64,000 nucleotides of DNA from Pseudoxanthomonas suwonensis (GTDB taxonomy: Bacteria > Pseudomonadota > Gammaproteobacteria > Xanthomonadales > Xanthomonadaceae): assembly GCF_000972865.1 (NCBI RefSeq), contig NZ_CP011144.1, positions 1,116,001 to 1,180,000 on the forward strand. The letters run 5' to 3'. The notes below the pieces were generated by a model. That model worked only from the letters and a program-made list of their open reading frames with translations. It did no database searches and was not told where the DNA came from. Numbering within the stretch: the first letter of the stretch is position 1; each line of letters begins with the position of its first letter. Shown piece by piece: positions 51,881-62,183 of this stretch. The translations under genes and the position numbers were made by a program.

Positions 51881-53149
51881 ATGGTCCAAGGCACCCAGTC
51901 CGGCACGCTGCTCTACGCCCAGTCCGGCGGCGTCACCGCCGTCATCAACGCCACTGCCAGCGGCGTCATCGCCGAGGCGCGAGCGCGCAAGATCAAGGTC
52001 CTGGCAGCCCGCAACGGCATCCTCGGCGCGCTGCGCGAGGAACTGGTCGACACCTCGAAGGAGTCGGCCGCGGCCATCGCCGCGCTGGCCCACACCCCGG
52101 GCGGCGCGTTCGGCTCCTGCCGCTACAAGCTCAAGTCGCTGGAAGCGGACCGGGCCAAGTACGAGCGCCTGCTGGACGTGCTCAAGGCGCACGACGTGCG
52201 CTGGTTCCTCTACAACGGCGGCAACGACTCGGCCGACACCGCCTGGAAGGTCTCGCAGCTCGCCCAGGCCTTCGGCTACCCGCTGCACTGCATCGGCGTG
52301 CCCAAGACCATCGACAACGACTTGGCGGTGACCGATACCTGCCCGGGCTTCGGCTCGGCGGCCAAGTACACCGCCGTGTCCGTGCGCGAAGCCGCGCTGG
52401 ACGTGGCCGCGATGGCCGAGACCTCGACCAAGGTGTTCGTCTACGAGGCCATGGGTCGCCACGCCGGCTGGCTGGCCGCCGCCGCCGGACTCGCCGGGCA
52501 GTCGCCGGACGACGCCCCGCAGATCATCCTGTTCCCCGAGCGCGCCTACGACGAGGCCGCGTTCCTGGCCCAGGTCGACAAGGTGGTGAAGAAGGTCGGC
52601 TGGTGCGTGGTGGTGGCCAGCGAGGGCATCCGCGACGCCGACGGGAAATTCGTCGCCGACGCCGGCGGCGGCAAGGACGCCTTCGGCCATGCCCAGCTCG
52701 GCGGCGTGTCCTCCTACCTGGCCGGCAAGGTCAAGGACCGGCTCGGCTACAAGGTGCACTGGACCCTGCCCGACTACCTGCAGCGCTCGGCGCGCCACCT
52801 CGCCAGCAAGACCGACTGGGAACAGGCACAGGCGGTCGGCAAGGCCGCGGTGCAGTACGCGCTCAAGGGCATGAACGCGGTGATGCCGGTGATCGTGCGC
52901 ACTTCCTCGACGCCCTACCGCTGGAAGATCGAGCCGGCGCCGCTGCACAAGGTCGCCAACCACGAGAAGACCATGCCGGCCAGCTTCCTGCGCAAGGACG
53001 GCTATGGCATCACGGCGAAGGCGCGCGAATACTTGGAGCCGCTGATCCGCGGCGAGGCGCCGCTGCCCTATGGCCGCGACGGCCTGCCGAAGTACGTGAC
53101 CCTGAAGAACGTGCCGGTGAAGAAGAAGCTGCCGGCCTGGGAAGGCTGA
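51881..53149 (+). CDS. pfp: Pyrophosphate-dependent 6-phosphofructokinase
   Basis: 422 aa from ATG 51881, preceded by GAGG at 51867. It interconverts fructose 6-phosphate and fructose 1,6-bisphosphate using PPi. The phosphoryl-donor loop reads 'LYNGGNDSADTAWKV' and the adjacent motif 'GVPKTIDNDLAVTDTCPGFGSAAK'; Lys in PKTIDND (Gly in ATP enzymes) is the family's marker for PPi use. Also 'YEAMGRHAGWLAAAAGLA'. PPi use agrees with the hppA and ppa genes nearby and with the lack of an ATP-PFK in many xanthomonads. Confidence 0.92.
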   Translation: MVQGTQSGTLLYAQSGGVTAVINATASGVIAEARARKIKVLAARNGILGALREELVDTSKESAAAIAALAHTPGGAFGSCRYKLKSLEADRAKYERLLDVLKAHDVRWFLYNGGNDSADTAWKVSQLAQAFGYPLHCIGVPKTIDNDLAVTDTCPGFGSAAKYTAVSVREAALDVAAMAETSTKVFVYEAMGRHAGWLAAAAGLAGQSPDDAPQIILFPERAYDEAAFLAQVDKVVKKVGWCVVVASEGIRDADGKFVADAGGGKDAFGHAQLGGVSSYLAGKVKDRLGYKVHWTLPDYLQRSARHLASKTDWEQAQAVGKAAVQYALKGMNAVMPVIVRTSSTPYRWKIEPAPLHKVANHEKTMPASFLRKDGYGITAKAREYLEPLIRGEAPLPYGRDGLPKYVTLKNVPVKKKLPAWEG

Positions 53150-53165
53150 GCGACTAGTCGCCTCC

Positions 53166-53534
53166 ATGGACGAACTGCTGGCGGAACTGACCGCGCTGGA
53201 GTCAGAACTGCACCACCCCGGCCGCGCGTTCGCGCGCCCGCGGCTGGAGCGGCTGCTGCATCCGGAGTTCCACGAGGTCGGCAGGTCCGGTCGGCGTTAC
53301 GCGCGCGAGGTGGTGATCGACTTCCTGGCTTCCGCAGCGGCACGGCCTGCAGTCGTCGCCAGCGGCCATCGCCTGCAGCCGCTGGCCGACGGCTGGGCGC
53401 TGCTGCACTACCGTTCCGAGGAAGTCGCCGCGGATGGTGTCCGGCTCAATCCCGCGCTGCGCTGTTCGCTGTGGGCCCGCACCGGCGAAGGCTGGCAGCT
53501 GTACTACCACCAGGGCACGCCGGAAGCCGGTTGA
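53166..53534 (+). CDS. DUF4440/NTF2-like protein
   Basis: 122 aa, small alpha+beta cone fold: 'LLAELTALESELHHPGRAFARPRLERLLHPEFHEVGRSGRRYAREVVIDFL', then strands 'GWALLHYRSEEV', 'ALRCSLWARTGEGWQLYYHQGTP'. Matches stand-alone DUF4440 proteins of the NTF2-like superfamily; ligand and function unknown. It begins 16 nt after pfp, so it is probably co-transcribed. Confidence 0.8.
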   Translation: MDELLAELTALESELHHPGRAFARPRLERLLHPEFHEVGRSGRRYAREVVIDFLASAAARPAVVASGHRLQPLADGWALLHYRSEEVAADGVRLNPALRCSLWARTGEGWQLYYHQGTPEAG

Positions 53535-54155
53535 TCAGCGGCACGGCGTTCCCTCGACCTCCAGCTGCGCGCCGAACTGCGGCAGCGGCCGCATGTCGCC
53601 CGCTGCGGCCTGCTTCTGCGCGTCCTGCAGGTAGATCCGCACCTGGCCCTGGCCGTCGCGCTCGAGCGTCTGCTCGACCGGCTGGTGCCAGACCCGAACC
53701 ACTGCCTGCCGCGAGGGACACGACGCGTCGGGGATCCGGATTGCGTCCTTGAGGACCCAGCCCTGGCTCTCCGAAGGCGCGGCCTCGGCGAAGTCGACGT
53801 AGCGGGCGCGCGGCTGGCAAGCCGGCGCCGTCCGCACCGCGTCCAGCCGGTACGGCTGCGCTCGATCGCCGGTGAACACGCCCTCCAGCCGGGTGCAGGC
53901 TTCCGGGATGGTGCGCACGGTATGCACCGCGCCGACCGCCTGCGGCGTGCCAGTCCGCTCGCGCTCGGGCGTGTCCGGCTGCGCCAGCAGCGGAGCGGCC
54001 ACCGCGGCGACAGCCACCAGCACCGCCAGCAGCACGGCCTGGCGGAAGATCTCGGCCTGGCGCCGCTGCGCGCGGGCCACGGCCATGGCCCGGGCCCAGT
54101 GTTCGCCGGACGTGGAAGGGGTGATCGGGTTCACGAACCGGGACATCCATCGCAT
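53535..54155 (-). CDS. Membrane-anchored periplasmic protein, unknown function
   Basis: 206 aa. After a basic cytoplasmic start comes one transmembrane helix ('AVLLAVLVAVAAVAAPLLA', about 40-58), then a mostly beta periplasmic domain with four or five Cys residues ('EACTRLEG', 'APACQPRARY', 'DASCPSRQAVV', 'EGTPCR') that could form disulfides. No family is recognised. It is convergent with the DUF4440 gene; the two stop codons are directly adjacent (53534/53535). Confidence 0.65.
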   Translation of the reverse strand: MRWMSRFVNPITPSTSGEHWARAMAVARAQRRQAEIFRQAVLLAVLVAVAAVAAPLLAQPDTPERERTGTPQAVGAVHTVRTIPEACTRLEGVFTGDRAQPYRLDAVRTAPACQPRARYVDFAEAAPSESQGWVLKDAIRIPDASCPSRQAVVRVWHQPVEQTLERDGQGQVRIYLQDAQKQAAAGDMRPLPQFGAQLEVEGTPCR

Positions 54156-54363
54156 GGGGGAGCCCCGATCCTGTCATCGCCTCCATGAACGCCGTGTGGC
54201 CTTCGGGCCGGCGCTGCGGTCATACTCGGCCCACATCCAGGGATGTTGAACACGGTATACGCGCCTCGGTTTCGAGTCCGTTCCAGTGCTTCACGGCTCG
54301 CCCGGCGCGGTACCTCTGTTCGTCCATCTCCTGGGCGACATAGACCAACCTTGGGAGGGGTTC

Positions 54364-56415
<2,052 letters not shown>

Positions 56416-56436
56416 CTCATTGATACGGAAGGAAGC

Positions 56437-56469
56437 GAAGCCCCGGCCCTTGCCGGGGCTTCGTCTTTT
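56437..56469 (+). terminator. Intrinsic terminator after hppA
   Basis: 11-bp perfect stem GAAGCCCCGGC / GCCGGGGCTTC with loop CCTT and a following GTCTTTT. Confidence 0.88.
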
Positions 56470-56558
56470 CCGGGCCCGACGAAAGTCGTTTGTGCGCCGC
56501 AGCACCCAAGAGCGTAAAATGCCCGCCCTCTTCAACCGCGTTCCCACGGAGCAGCAAG

Positions 56559-57092
56559 ATGGGCCTCGACCAGGTCAATGCCGGGCGCAACCCGCCGGAC
56601 GAAATCAACGTCATCATCGAGATCCCGAAGGACTCCGAGCCGGTCAAGTACGAAGTGGACAAGGAAAGCGGCGCGATCTTCGTCGACCGCATCCTCTCCA
56701 CCCCGATGCGCTACCCGTGCAACTACGGCTACGTGCCCAACACCCTGTGCGGCGACGGCGACCCGGCCGACGTGCTGGTGGTGCTGCCGCTGCCGCTGAT
56801 CCCCGGCTCGGTGGTGCGCTGCCGCCCGGTCGGCGTGCTGAAGATGACCGATGAGGCCGGCGGCGACGAGAAGATCCTCGCCGTGCCGGTGGCCAAAGTG
56901 TTCTCCGGCTATGCCCACGTCGAGGACATCGAGCAGGTCTCGCAGCACTGGCTGGAGCGCATCGGCCACTTCTTCGAGCACTACAAGGACCTGGAGAAGG
57001 GCAAGTGGGTCAAGCTCGACGGCTGGGGCAACGCCGAGGAAGCGAAGCGGATCCTGCGCGATTCCATGCAGCGCGCGGCCGACCAGGCCTGA
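56559..57092 (+). CDS. ppa: Inorganic pyrophosphatase (soluble, family I)
   Basis: 177 aa. Hydrolyses cytosolic PPi. Active-site residues: Glu in 'NVIIEIPKDSEPVKYEVDKESG' (Lys and Glu), Tyr/Arg in 'RILSTPMRYPCNYGYVPNTLCGDGDPADVLVVL' with the Asp triad D-x-D-P-x-D. Length fits the bacterial family (about 175). ATG 56559 is preceded by GGAG 7 nt upstream; TAAAAT at 56515-56520 is a possible -10. It is separated from hppA by a terminator, so it is independently expressed. Confidence 0.96.
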   Translation: MGLDQVNAGRNPPDEINVIIEIPKDSEPVKYEVDKESGAIFVDRILSTPMRYPCNYGYVPNTLCGDGDPADVLVVLPLPLIPGSVVRCRPVGVLKMTDEAGGDEKILAVPVAKVFSGYAHVEDIEQVSQHWLERIGHFFEHYKDLEKGKWVKLDGWGNAEEAKRILRDSMQRAADQA

Positions 57093-57105
57093 CCGCGCCG
57101 TGACC

Positions 57106-57129
57106 GGCGCCGGCCGCATGGCCGGCGCC
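57106..57129 (+). other. GC-rich hairpin after ppa (possible terminator)
   Basis: 10-bp perfect stem GGCGCCGGCC / GGCCGGCGCC with GCAT loop, followed by CTTCCCTTCC rather than a T run. It lies 14 nt after the ppa stop. The remaining 57130-57356 shows nothing else recognisable except the SD of the next gene. Confidence 0.45.
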
Positions 57130-57356
57130 CTTCCCTTCCGGGCACCCTTTCCAGGCAGCCGCCCGGGAGCCGCGAGCGGGCCCGGATTCCGGCGTCCCGC
57201 GCACAGGCAAAGCGGAACTGGCGCACAGATCCGCATGCCCGCCGCACCACGTCCTCCCACCGCACTCAACTTCCGGCCAACCTGACCGATACCGGGACAC
57301 GAGCGTCCGGCATCCGCCGGTGCACGCCAGTTCCCGAGTCCCCCAGGGAGGTTTAC

Positions 57357-58463
57357 GTGCGCATTCTGTTCGTCGGCGATGAAGCCGTGTTCCCGACCAC
57401 CCTGGTCGAGCTGGTGTCCGAACTGGGACAGGACTGGGAGGTGGAACGGTCCGACGACGCCGGCAGCGCCATGGCGCGCGTGGCGGCCGTCCCGGTCGAC
57501 GTGATCCTGGTCGCGCCGTCGCTGCCCGACATGCCGCCGGCCACCCTGCTCGGCCAGGTCCGCACCCTGCGCGCCGAAGCCTCGCGCGTGGCGGTGATCG
57601 ACGGCAGCCAGAACCCGCCGGCGCGGATCATCGGCCTGGCCCACCGCTTCCTGCCCGCGCCACTCGCACCCGAGCTGCTGCTGGAGGCGATCGGCAGCCT
57701 GGAGGAACTGCGCGAGCTGCTCGACAACCCGGCCCTGCGCCAGCGCATCGGCCGGGTCGAACAGCTGCCTTCCCCGCCGCAGCTGTACCTGCGCCTGATG
57801 AGCGCGCTGGAAACCGACGAGCACACCAGCGCCGCCGACATCGCCGGCCTGGTCGCCGGCGACCCGGCGATCGCGGCCAAGGTGCTGCAGCTGTGCAACT
57901 CGGCCTACTTCTCCAACGGCCGCACCATCACCGACCTGCGCGCCGCGGTGACCCGCCTGGGCATCGCCACCCTGCGCGACCTGGTCCTGGCCAGCGAGGT
58001 GTTCTCGCTGCCGGGCGCGGCCGGCATCGACCGTGCCGCCCTGCAGCAGCGCGCGCTGCTGGCCTCGCGGCTGGCCAAGCGCATGCTGCCCGAATCCAGC
58101 GCCGAGCTCGGCGCCACCGCCGCGCTGCTGGCCGACATCGGCCTGCTGCTGCCCGGCGTGCGCGACGAACGCCAGCCGGTGGCCGAGGGCGACGAGCGCC
58201 CCGGCCATGCCGAAGCCGGCGCCTACCTGCTGGGCCTGTGGGGCCTGCCGATGCCGATCATCGAGGCGGTGGCCTTCCACCGCACGCCGTCGCGCTCGAG
58301 CACCCGCAGCTTCTGGGTCACCGGCGCGGTGCACGTGGCGATGGCGCTGGCCGCCGGCGAGGAACCGGACGAGGCCTACCTGGGCCGCACCGGCGCAATG
58401 GCGCGACTGGGCGAATGGCGCGACTACGCCGAGTCGCTGACCGCCGTGCCGGTCGCTGCCTGA
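57357..58463 (+). CDS. HDOD-domain protein with a receiver-like N-terminus
   Basis: 368 aa, GTG start with a strong SD (GGGAGG, about 6 nt upstream). Residues 1-115 have a response-regulator fold ('MRILFVGDEAVFPTTLVELVSELG'), but the expected phospho-acceptor position in 'VPVDVILVAPSLPDMP' is Ala, so it is a pseudo-receiver. Residues 125-330 form an HDOD domain ('VEQLPSPPQLYLRLMSALETDEHTSAADIAGLVAGDPAIAAKVLQLCNSAYF', 'AVTRLGIATLRDLVLASEVF'). HDOD proteins tie c-di-GMP, motility or virulence responses together in xanthomonads; the partner is unknown here. Confidence 0.88.
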   Translation: MRILFVGDEAVFPTTLVELVSELGQDWEVERSDDAGSAMARVAAVPVDVILVAPSLPDMPPATLLGQVRTLRAEASRVAVIDGSQNPPARIIGLAHRFLPAPLAPELLLEAIGSLEELRELLDNPALRQRIGRVEQLPSPPQLYLRLMSALETDEHTSAADIAGLVAGDPAIAAKVLQLCNSAYFSNGRTITDLRAAVTRLGIATLRDLVLASEVFSLPGAAGIDRAALQQRALLASRLAKRMLPESSAELGATAALLADIGLLLPGVRDERQPVAEGDERPGHAEAGAYLLGLWGLPMPIIEAVAFHRTPSRSSTRSFWVTGAVHVAMALAAGEEPDEAYLGRTGAMARLGEWRDYAESLTAVPVAA

Positions 58464-58497
58464 TCCGATCCAACCGCCGCCGCGCCGCGGCTGGCAA

Positions 58498-60387
58498 TCA
58501 GCCGTCCAGCAGCGCTTCGGCGCGTCGCGCCACCGGGTCCCACAACGCCCGCTGCGCCTCGATCGCCGCTTCGTGGCGGCGCCATTTCTGCGGATCCGGC
58601 GGAGTCAGCGTGTAGCGCGACAGCGGCAGCGCCGCATCCAGGCGGCGGTCCCAGCCGAGTCCGGCCCACCCGCACAGGCGCTCGGCGCCCGCCTGCGGGT
58701 CGGCGACGAAAGCCTCGTGCCGGATCGTGGTCCAGCTGCCGGACGGCAACCCCCGCAGGTCGTCGAGCAGCACGCGCGTGGCGCTGGCCCATTGCCGTGC
58801 CACCACCTCCTCCAGCGGCCGGCCGCTGCCCTCGCGCCAGCCCGGCGTGAGCAGGAACGACCAGGTCGGCCCCTCCCAGCCAGGCAGCCGCGGATACATG
58901 GCGAAATCGCCCGAACGCCAGCCGTCGATCATGCTGCCCAGCACCTGGCGCGGATCCCGGTACAGGAACACGAACCGGGCCTCAGGGAAGATCGCACGCA
59001 GGAACGGGATGCGCAGCGAATTCTTCGGCGTCTTCTCCAGCACCCGCACCGGTGCGCCGGCGGCGGCCCGGCCTTCGCGGTCGCGCAGCTGGCGGAACAG
59101 ACGCTCGCGCAGGGCCGTCGCCACCGCGGCGGTGGCATCTTCGGCGAGCAGCCGGTTGGAATCGTAGCCGCGGGCGGAAGGCGCCAGTCCAAGGATGCCT
59201 TCGATCAGCGCGTGGCTCTCGTCGCCCGGCGAATACAGACCCGGCGCGGTGGCCAGGGTCTCGAACAGCAGGGTCGAACCCGAGCGCGGCGGACTGACGA
59301 TGAACAGCGGCCGCTCGAACAGCGGATCGCGCGCCCCTTCGACCGCCGTGGCCTCCGTGGCGCGCAGCGGCACCGCTGCCGCACCGGCGTGCACGCCGGT
59401 GCCCGGGTCGCCATGGCGGTCCATCCGCGATTCGTCGCCCGCCTCGGCCGGCGTGGCCACCGCCATGTCGAACACGTGCGCGGCCAGCGCCTGGAGCAAG
59501 CCGAGTTCGTTCTTGAGGCCGATCTGGCCGGCGCCCAGCGCCTCCAGTTCGCCACGGATGCCGTCGAGCAGGCGCCGGTAGCGCGGCAGGCCCTCGTCAC
59601 CGTCGGCGTATGCGGCCCACAGCGCCTGCCAACGCCTGGCGAAGCGCAGCAGTGCCTGCTGGATCGCCGCCAGGCGCGGATCGGGCACGGCCTCGCCGAG
59701 CAGGAACACGATGTGCTCGCGCAGTTCCCACGGCGACATCACCTTCGGCGCGTTGAAACTCTCGAACTCCAGCACTGGCGCTGCCAGACCCGGCCGCGGC
59801 GCGATCCGCGCCGGCCGCCAGTCCGGTCCACGCGCGCCCGGCGGGCGCGCCTGCGCCAGCAGGTCCCAGAAGCGTTCGCCGCCGACGGTGTCGGCGACCA
59901 GGTGGATGCGGGTGTCGTCGCCGCCGTTGAGCACGCGGTGGCGTCGCCAAGTATCGAAGATCCAGCATTCGCCCGCGGCCATGTTGATCTCGCCCTCGCC
60001 GCACTGGAAACGCACCGGGGGCGTGGTCACGATCGGCACGTGCACGCGCATCCGCTCGCGCCAGTAGTAGTTGATGTCCACGTGCGCGCGCACCTCGGCC
60101 TGGCCGGACAGGCGCATCAGCCGCGCCCGTCCCCAGATCGCGCCCAGCGCTTCCAGCACCTGCATCAGGTACGGGCACTGCGCCAGCACCGGGGTCGGCC
60201 GCATCGGGCCGCCGAGCTCGTCGCTGTCGGGGTCGCCGTGGGTGGTAATCAGGGTCAGTGCGCTGTTGCCGTCATCGCGCTGCGTGCGGCCGCGCCACCA
60301 GCGCGTGTCCACCGCAGCCACCTCCGCGGCCAGCGCGGGGGCGTCGAACAGGATGGGCAACTGGAGGAACGGAACCTGCAGCTTCAT
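58498..60387 (-). CDS. Fusion of aspartyl/asparaginyl beta-hydroxylase and sulfotransferase domains
   Basis: 629 aa from ATG 60387. Residues about 25-190 look like an AspH-type Fe(II)/2-oxoglutarate dioxygenase: His102-Val-Asp104 in 'RAHVDINYYWRERMRVHVPI', distal His150 in 'DTWRRHRVLN' and Arg160 in 'DTRIHLV'. A helical linker of about 170 residues follows. Residues about 360-629 are a sulfotransferase: the 5'-phosphosulfate loop 'FIVSPPRSGSTLLFETLA' (about 362), 'LEKTPKNSLRIPFLRAIFPEARFVFLYRDPRQVLGSMIDGW' with the 3'-phosphate Arg/Ser (about 475-482). Both active sites look complete. It would hydroxylate and/or sulfate the same target, using PAPS made by cysDNC; substrate unknown. Confidence 0.85.
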   Translation of the reverse strand: MKLQVPFLQLPILFDAPALAAEVAAVDTRWWRGRTQRDDGNSALTLITTHGDPDSDELGGPMRPTPVLAQCPYLMQVLEALGAIWGRARLMRLSGQAEVRAHVDINYYWRERMRVHVPIVTTPPVRFQCGEGEINMAAGECWIFDTWRRHRVLNGGDDTRIHLVADTVGGERFWDLLAQARPPGARGPDWRPARIAPRPGLAAPVLEFESFNAPKVMSPWELREHIVFLLGEAVPDPRLAAIQQALLRFARRWQALWAAYADGDEGLPRYRRLLDGIRGELEALGAGQIGLKNELGLLQALAAHVFDMAVATPAEAGDESRMDRHGDPGTGVHAGAAAVPLRATEATAVEGARDPLFERPLFIVSPPRSGSTLLFETLATAPGLYSPGDESHALIEGILGLAPSARGYDSNRLLAEDATAAVATALRERLFRQLRDREGRAAAGAPVRVLEKTPKNSLRIPFLRAIFPEARFVFLYRDPRQVLGSMIDGWRSGDFAMYPRLPGWEGPTWSFLLTPGWREGSGRPLEEVVARQWASATRVLLDDLRGLPSGSWTTIRHEAFVADPQAGAERLCGWAGLGWDRRLDAALPLSRYTLTPPDPQKWRRHEAAIEAQRALWDPVARRAEALLDG

Positions 60388-60466
60388 GGGCGGGCATCGG
60401 GGACGGCAGGCGCGCCAGTGTGGCAAAGGTCGTCGTCACGACACAGTGCCGGTCGGCACGGCCCGT

Positions 60467-61153
60467 TCAGGAAGGTCGGCGGGTCTGCCTAAGGATGCTC
60501 AGCCCGATCAGCCGCGACACCACCAGGGCGATGTACATCACCCCGACGAACTGCGCGAGCATGACCAGCGCCCGCGCCTGCGGCCGCACCGGCATGATGT
60601 CGCTCAGGCCCACGCCAGAGAGCATGCTGAAGCTCAGCGACAGCAGTTCCATCCAGCTGCGCTGCGTCTCCGGATGCAGCGCGGCGGTGAAGCTGCCCGG
60701 ATACCAGATCTGGCAGACCGAGAAGGCGAAAGCGAACGCCCAGGCCAGCAAGGTGAAGGTGGCGCCGGCGGCGAACAGCTCGTCGCTGGTCACTTCGTGG
60801 TCCTGCAGCATGTAGGCGATCAGGCCCAGCGCGGTGTACAGGTACAGCGCGCCCTCCAGCACCAGGCCGATCGCCAGCAAGCGCCCGTCCCAGAACCCCA
60901 CCGCCAGCAGGATGAGCACCGCGGCGGGCACCGCCAGGCACCATGCGATCCAGTTGAGCACCGGGCTGCGGTTGACCACCCACAGCGCCAGCGCCAGCAC
61001 GCCCATGCCGAACACGCTCAGCAGCACCGATCCCCAGGCGATGCCGTCCAGCGCCGGGTAGAGCAGCAGCCCGAGCAGCTGCGCCAGCAGCAGCCACGCC
61101 GAGGGATGGCGCCTGGCGTGCACCATCCAGCGCCGGCGCAGGAATACGCGCAT
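60467..61153 (-). CDS. Ion-channel-like membrane protein
   Basis: 228 aa with about six to seven hydrophobic helices. The last two flank a pore-loop-like segment 'MELLSLSFSMLSGVGLSDIMPVRPQARALVMLAQFVGVMYIALVVSRLIG', which looks like the Ion_trans_2 pore of two-helix K+ channels, but the filter reads SGVGLSD (about 178-184) instead of T-V-G-Y-G-D. Selectivity is therefore uncertain. No cytoplasmic RCK domain is seen. It begins 3 nt after the 53-aa membrane protein gene, in one operon with the DUF4136 lipoprotein. Confidence 0.75.
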   Translation of the reverse strand: MRVFLRRRWMVHARRHPSAWLLLAQLLGLLLYPALDGIAWGSVLLSVFGMGVLALALWVVNRSPVLNWIAWCLAVPAAVLILLAVGFWDGRLLAIGLVLEGALYLYTALGLIAYMLQDHEVTSDELFAAGATFTLLAWAFAFAFSVCQIWYPGSFTAALHPETQRSWMELLSLSFSMLSGVGLSDIMPVRPQARALVMLAQFVGVMYIALVVSRLIGLSILRQTRRPS

Positions 61154-61156
61154 GGC

Positions 61157-61318
61157 TCAGCCGAAGTGGTGGACCAGCGCGTAGTAGACGACGTAGATCC
61201 AGCCGAGGATGCCGTGGATGATCACCCACAGCAGCGACTTGTTCGCCGTCCAGGAAATGGTGATGGCCAGGGCCGTGCCGAAGCCCACGCCCGCCTTGAC
61301 TACGCCGGTGCCGCTCAT
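61157..61318 (-). CDS. 53-residue membrane protein
   Basis: MSGTGVVKAGVGFGTALAIT... has two hydrophobic stretches ('VGFGTALAITISW' and 'LLWVIIHGILGWIYVVYYALV') around a short polar turn with Lys. The ATG overlaps the upstream DUF4136 stop and the channel-like gene follows by 3 nt, so it is clearly part of a coupled three-gene unit. Too short for family assignment, but the coupling makes it very likely real; I recall similar small proteins in relatives. Possibly an accessory subunit of the channel-like protein. Confidence 0.75.
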   Translation of the reverse strand: MSGTGVVKAGVGFGTALAITISWTANKSLLWVIIHGILGWIYVVYYALVHHFG

Positions 61319-61899
61319 GGTGTCCGCCCCGTTGCCTGGTAGGGATACTGCGCGAAGATCGCCGCCACCGCCGCGTCGATCTCGGTCGCGCGTTCCTCCG
61401 GCGTCTTCCTGGTGACGCGGCCGACCGCCGAGCCGGTCCACACCAGGCGGTTGAGCCCGGCATCGACCAGATCCACGGTCAGGGTGCCCTGCCGGTAGCG
61501 GCTGACCTGCGCCTCGTCGTACCACACCGGCACGGCGACATAGCTGCGCGCCCGGTAGCTGTAGTAGTACTGGAAGTCGGTGCGCGGCACCGTGTAGACG
61601 TCGGTCTTCTCCTCGACGATGCCCTGGAAATTGACCCGCAGGCCGGGCGACGCCGGATCGTAGGCATAACCCCGCGCGTCCATCTCGCGGCGGATCGCCG
61701 CGCGCACGCGTTCGGTGGTGTAGCTGGAGTAACCGTGGGCCTCCATCGCGATGGGCTCGTAGAACGCCCAGCTGCGGTAGCGGCTGAAGTCCGCTTCCGG
61801 ATCGGTATCGACGCGGACGGTGGGTCCGCTGGCGCAGCCGGCCAGCAGCAGCGCCAGCACGGCCAGCCAGGCCAGAACGGGGGTTCGGATCGTGCGCAT
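61315..61899 (-). CDS. DUF4136 family lipoprotein
   Basis: 194 aa. Signal peptide with lipobox 'LAVLALLLAGCASGP', then a DUF4136 domain: 'VRVDTDPEADFSRYRSWAFYEP', 'TTERVRAAIRREMDARGYAYDPASPGLRVNFQGIVEEKTDVY', 'GTLTVDLVDAGLNRLVWTGSAVGRV'. Probably outer-membrane anchored; function unknown. First gene of the three-gene membrane operon, with stop/start overlap to the next. Confidence 0.88.
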   Translation of the reverse strand: MRTIRTPVLAWLAVLALLLAGCASGPTVRVDTDPEADFSRYRSWAFYEPIAMEAHGYSSYTTERVRAAIRREMDARGYAYDPASPGLRVNFQGIVEEKTDVYTVPRTDFQYYYSYRARSYVAVPVWYDEAQVSRYRQGTLTVDLVDAGLNRLVWTGSAVGRVTRKTPEERATEIDAAVAAIFAQYPYQATGRTP

Positions 61900-62036
61900 G
61901 CCGCCTCCCTAGACCGGTAGCCTCTCGAGGGTCGATCAACGCTAGCACGGCCTTGTCTACGCCGCGTGTCCTGTACTGGCGGACACCCCCTCCCGACCGC
62001 GGCGGGCCAGGCGGGGAGACGCGCCTGCTCCTGGAT

Positions 62037-62166
62037 GCCGTCATCCCCGCGCAGGCAGGTGGCGCATCTCAGCCGCCGCATGGCGGATCATCCAGTGCAG
62101 CCGTGTGCAGGTCGCCGGGGACCGGCCGTCGGGCTGCGGCGCCTCCCGCCTGTGCGGGATGACGGC
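62037..62166. repeat. Inverted repeat with CGTCATCCC-type ends
   Basis: Left arm 62037-62056 (GCCGTCATCCCCGCGCAGGC) and right arm 62148-62166 (GCCTGTGCGGGATGACGGC) are complementary with one bulge and one wobble. It fills half of the 284-bp gap between the DUF4136 gene start and the thiC stop. Confidence 0.7.
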
Positions 62167-62183
62167 TGCAGCCCCGACCATTC

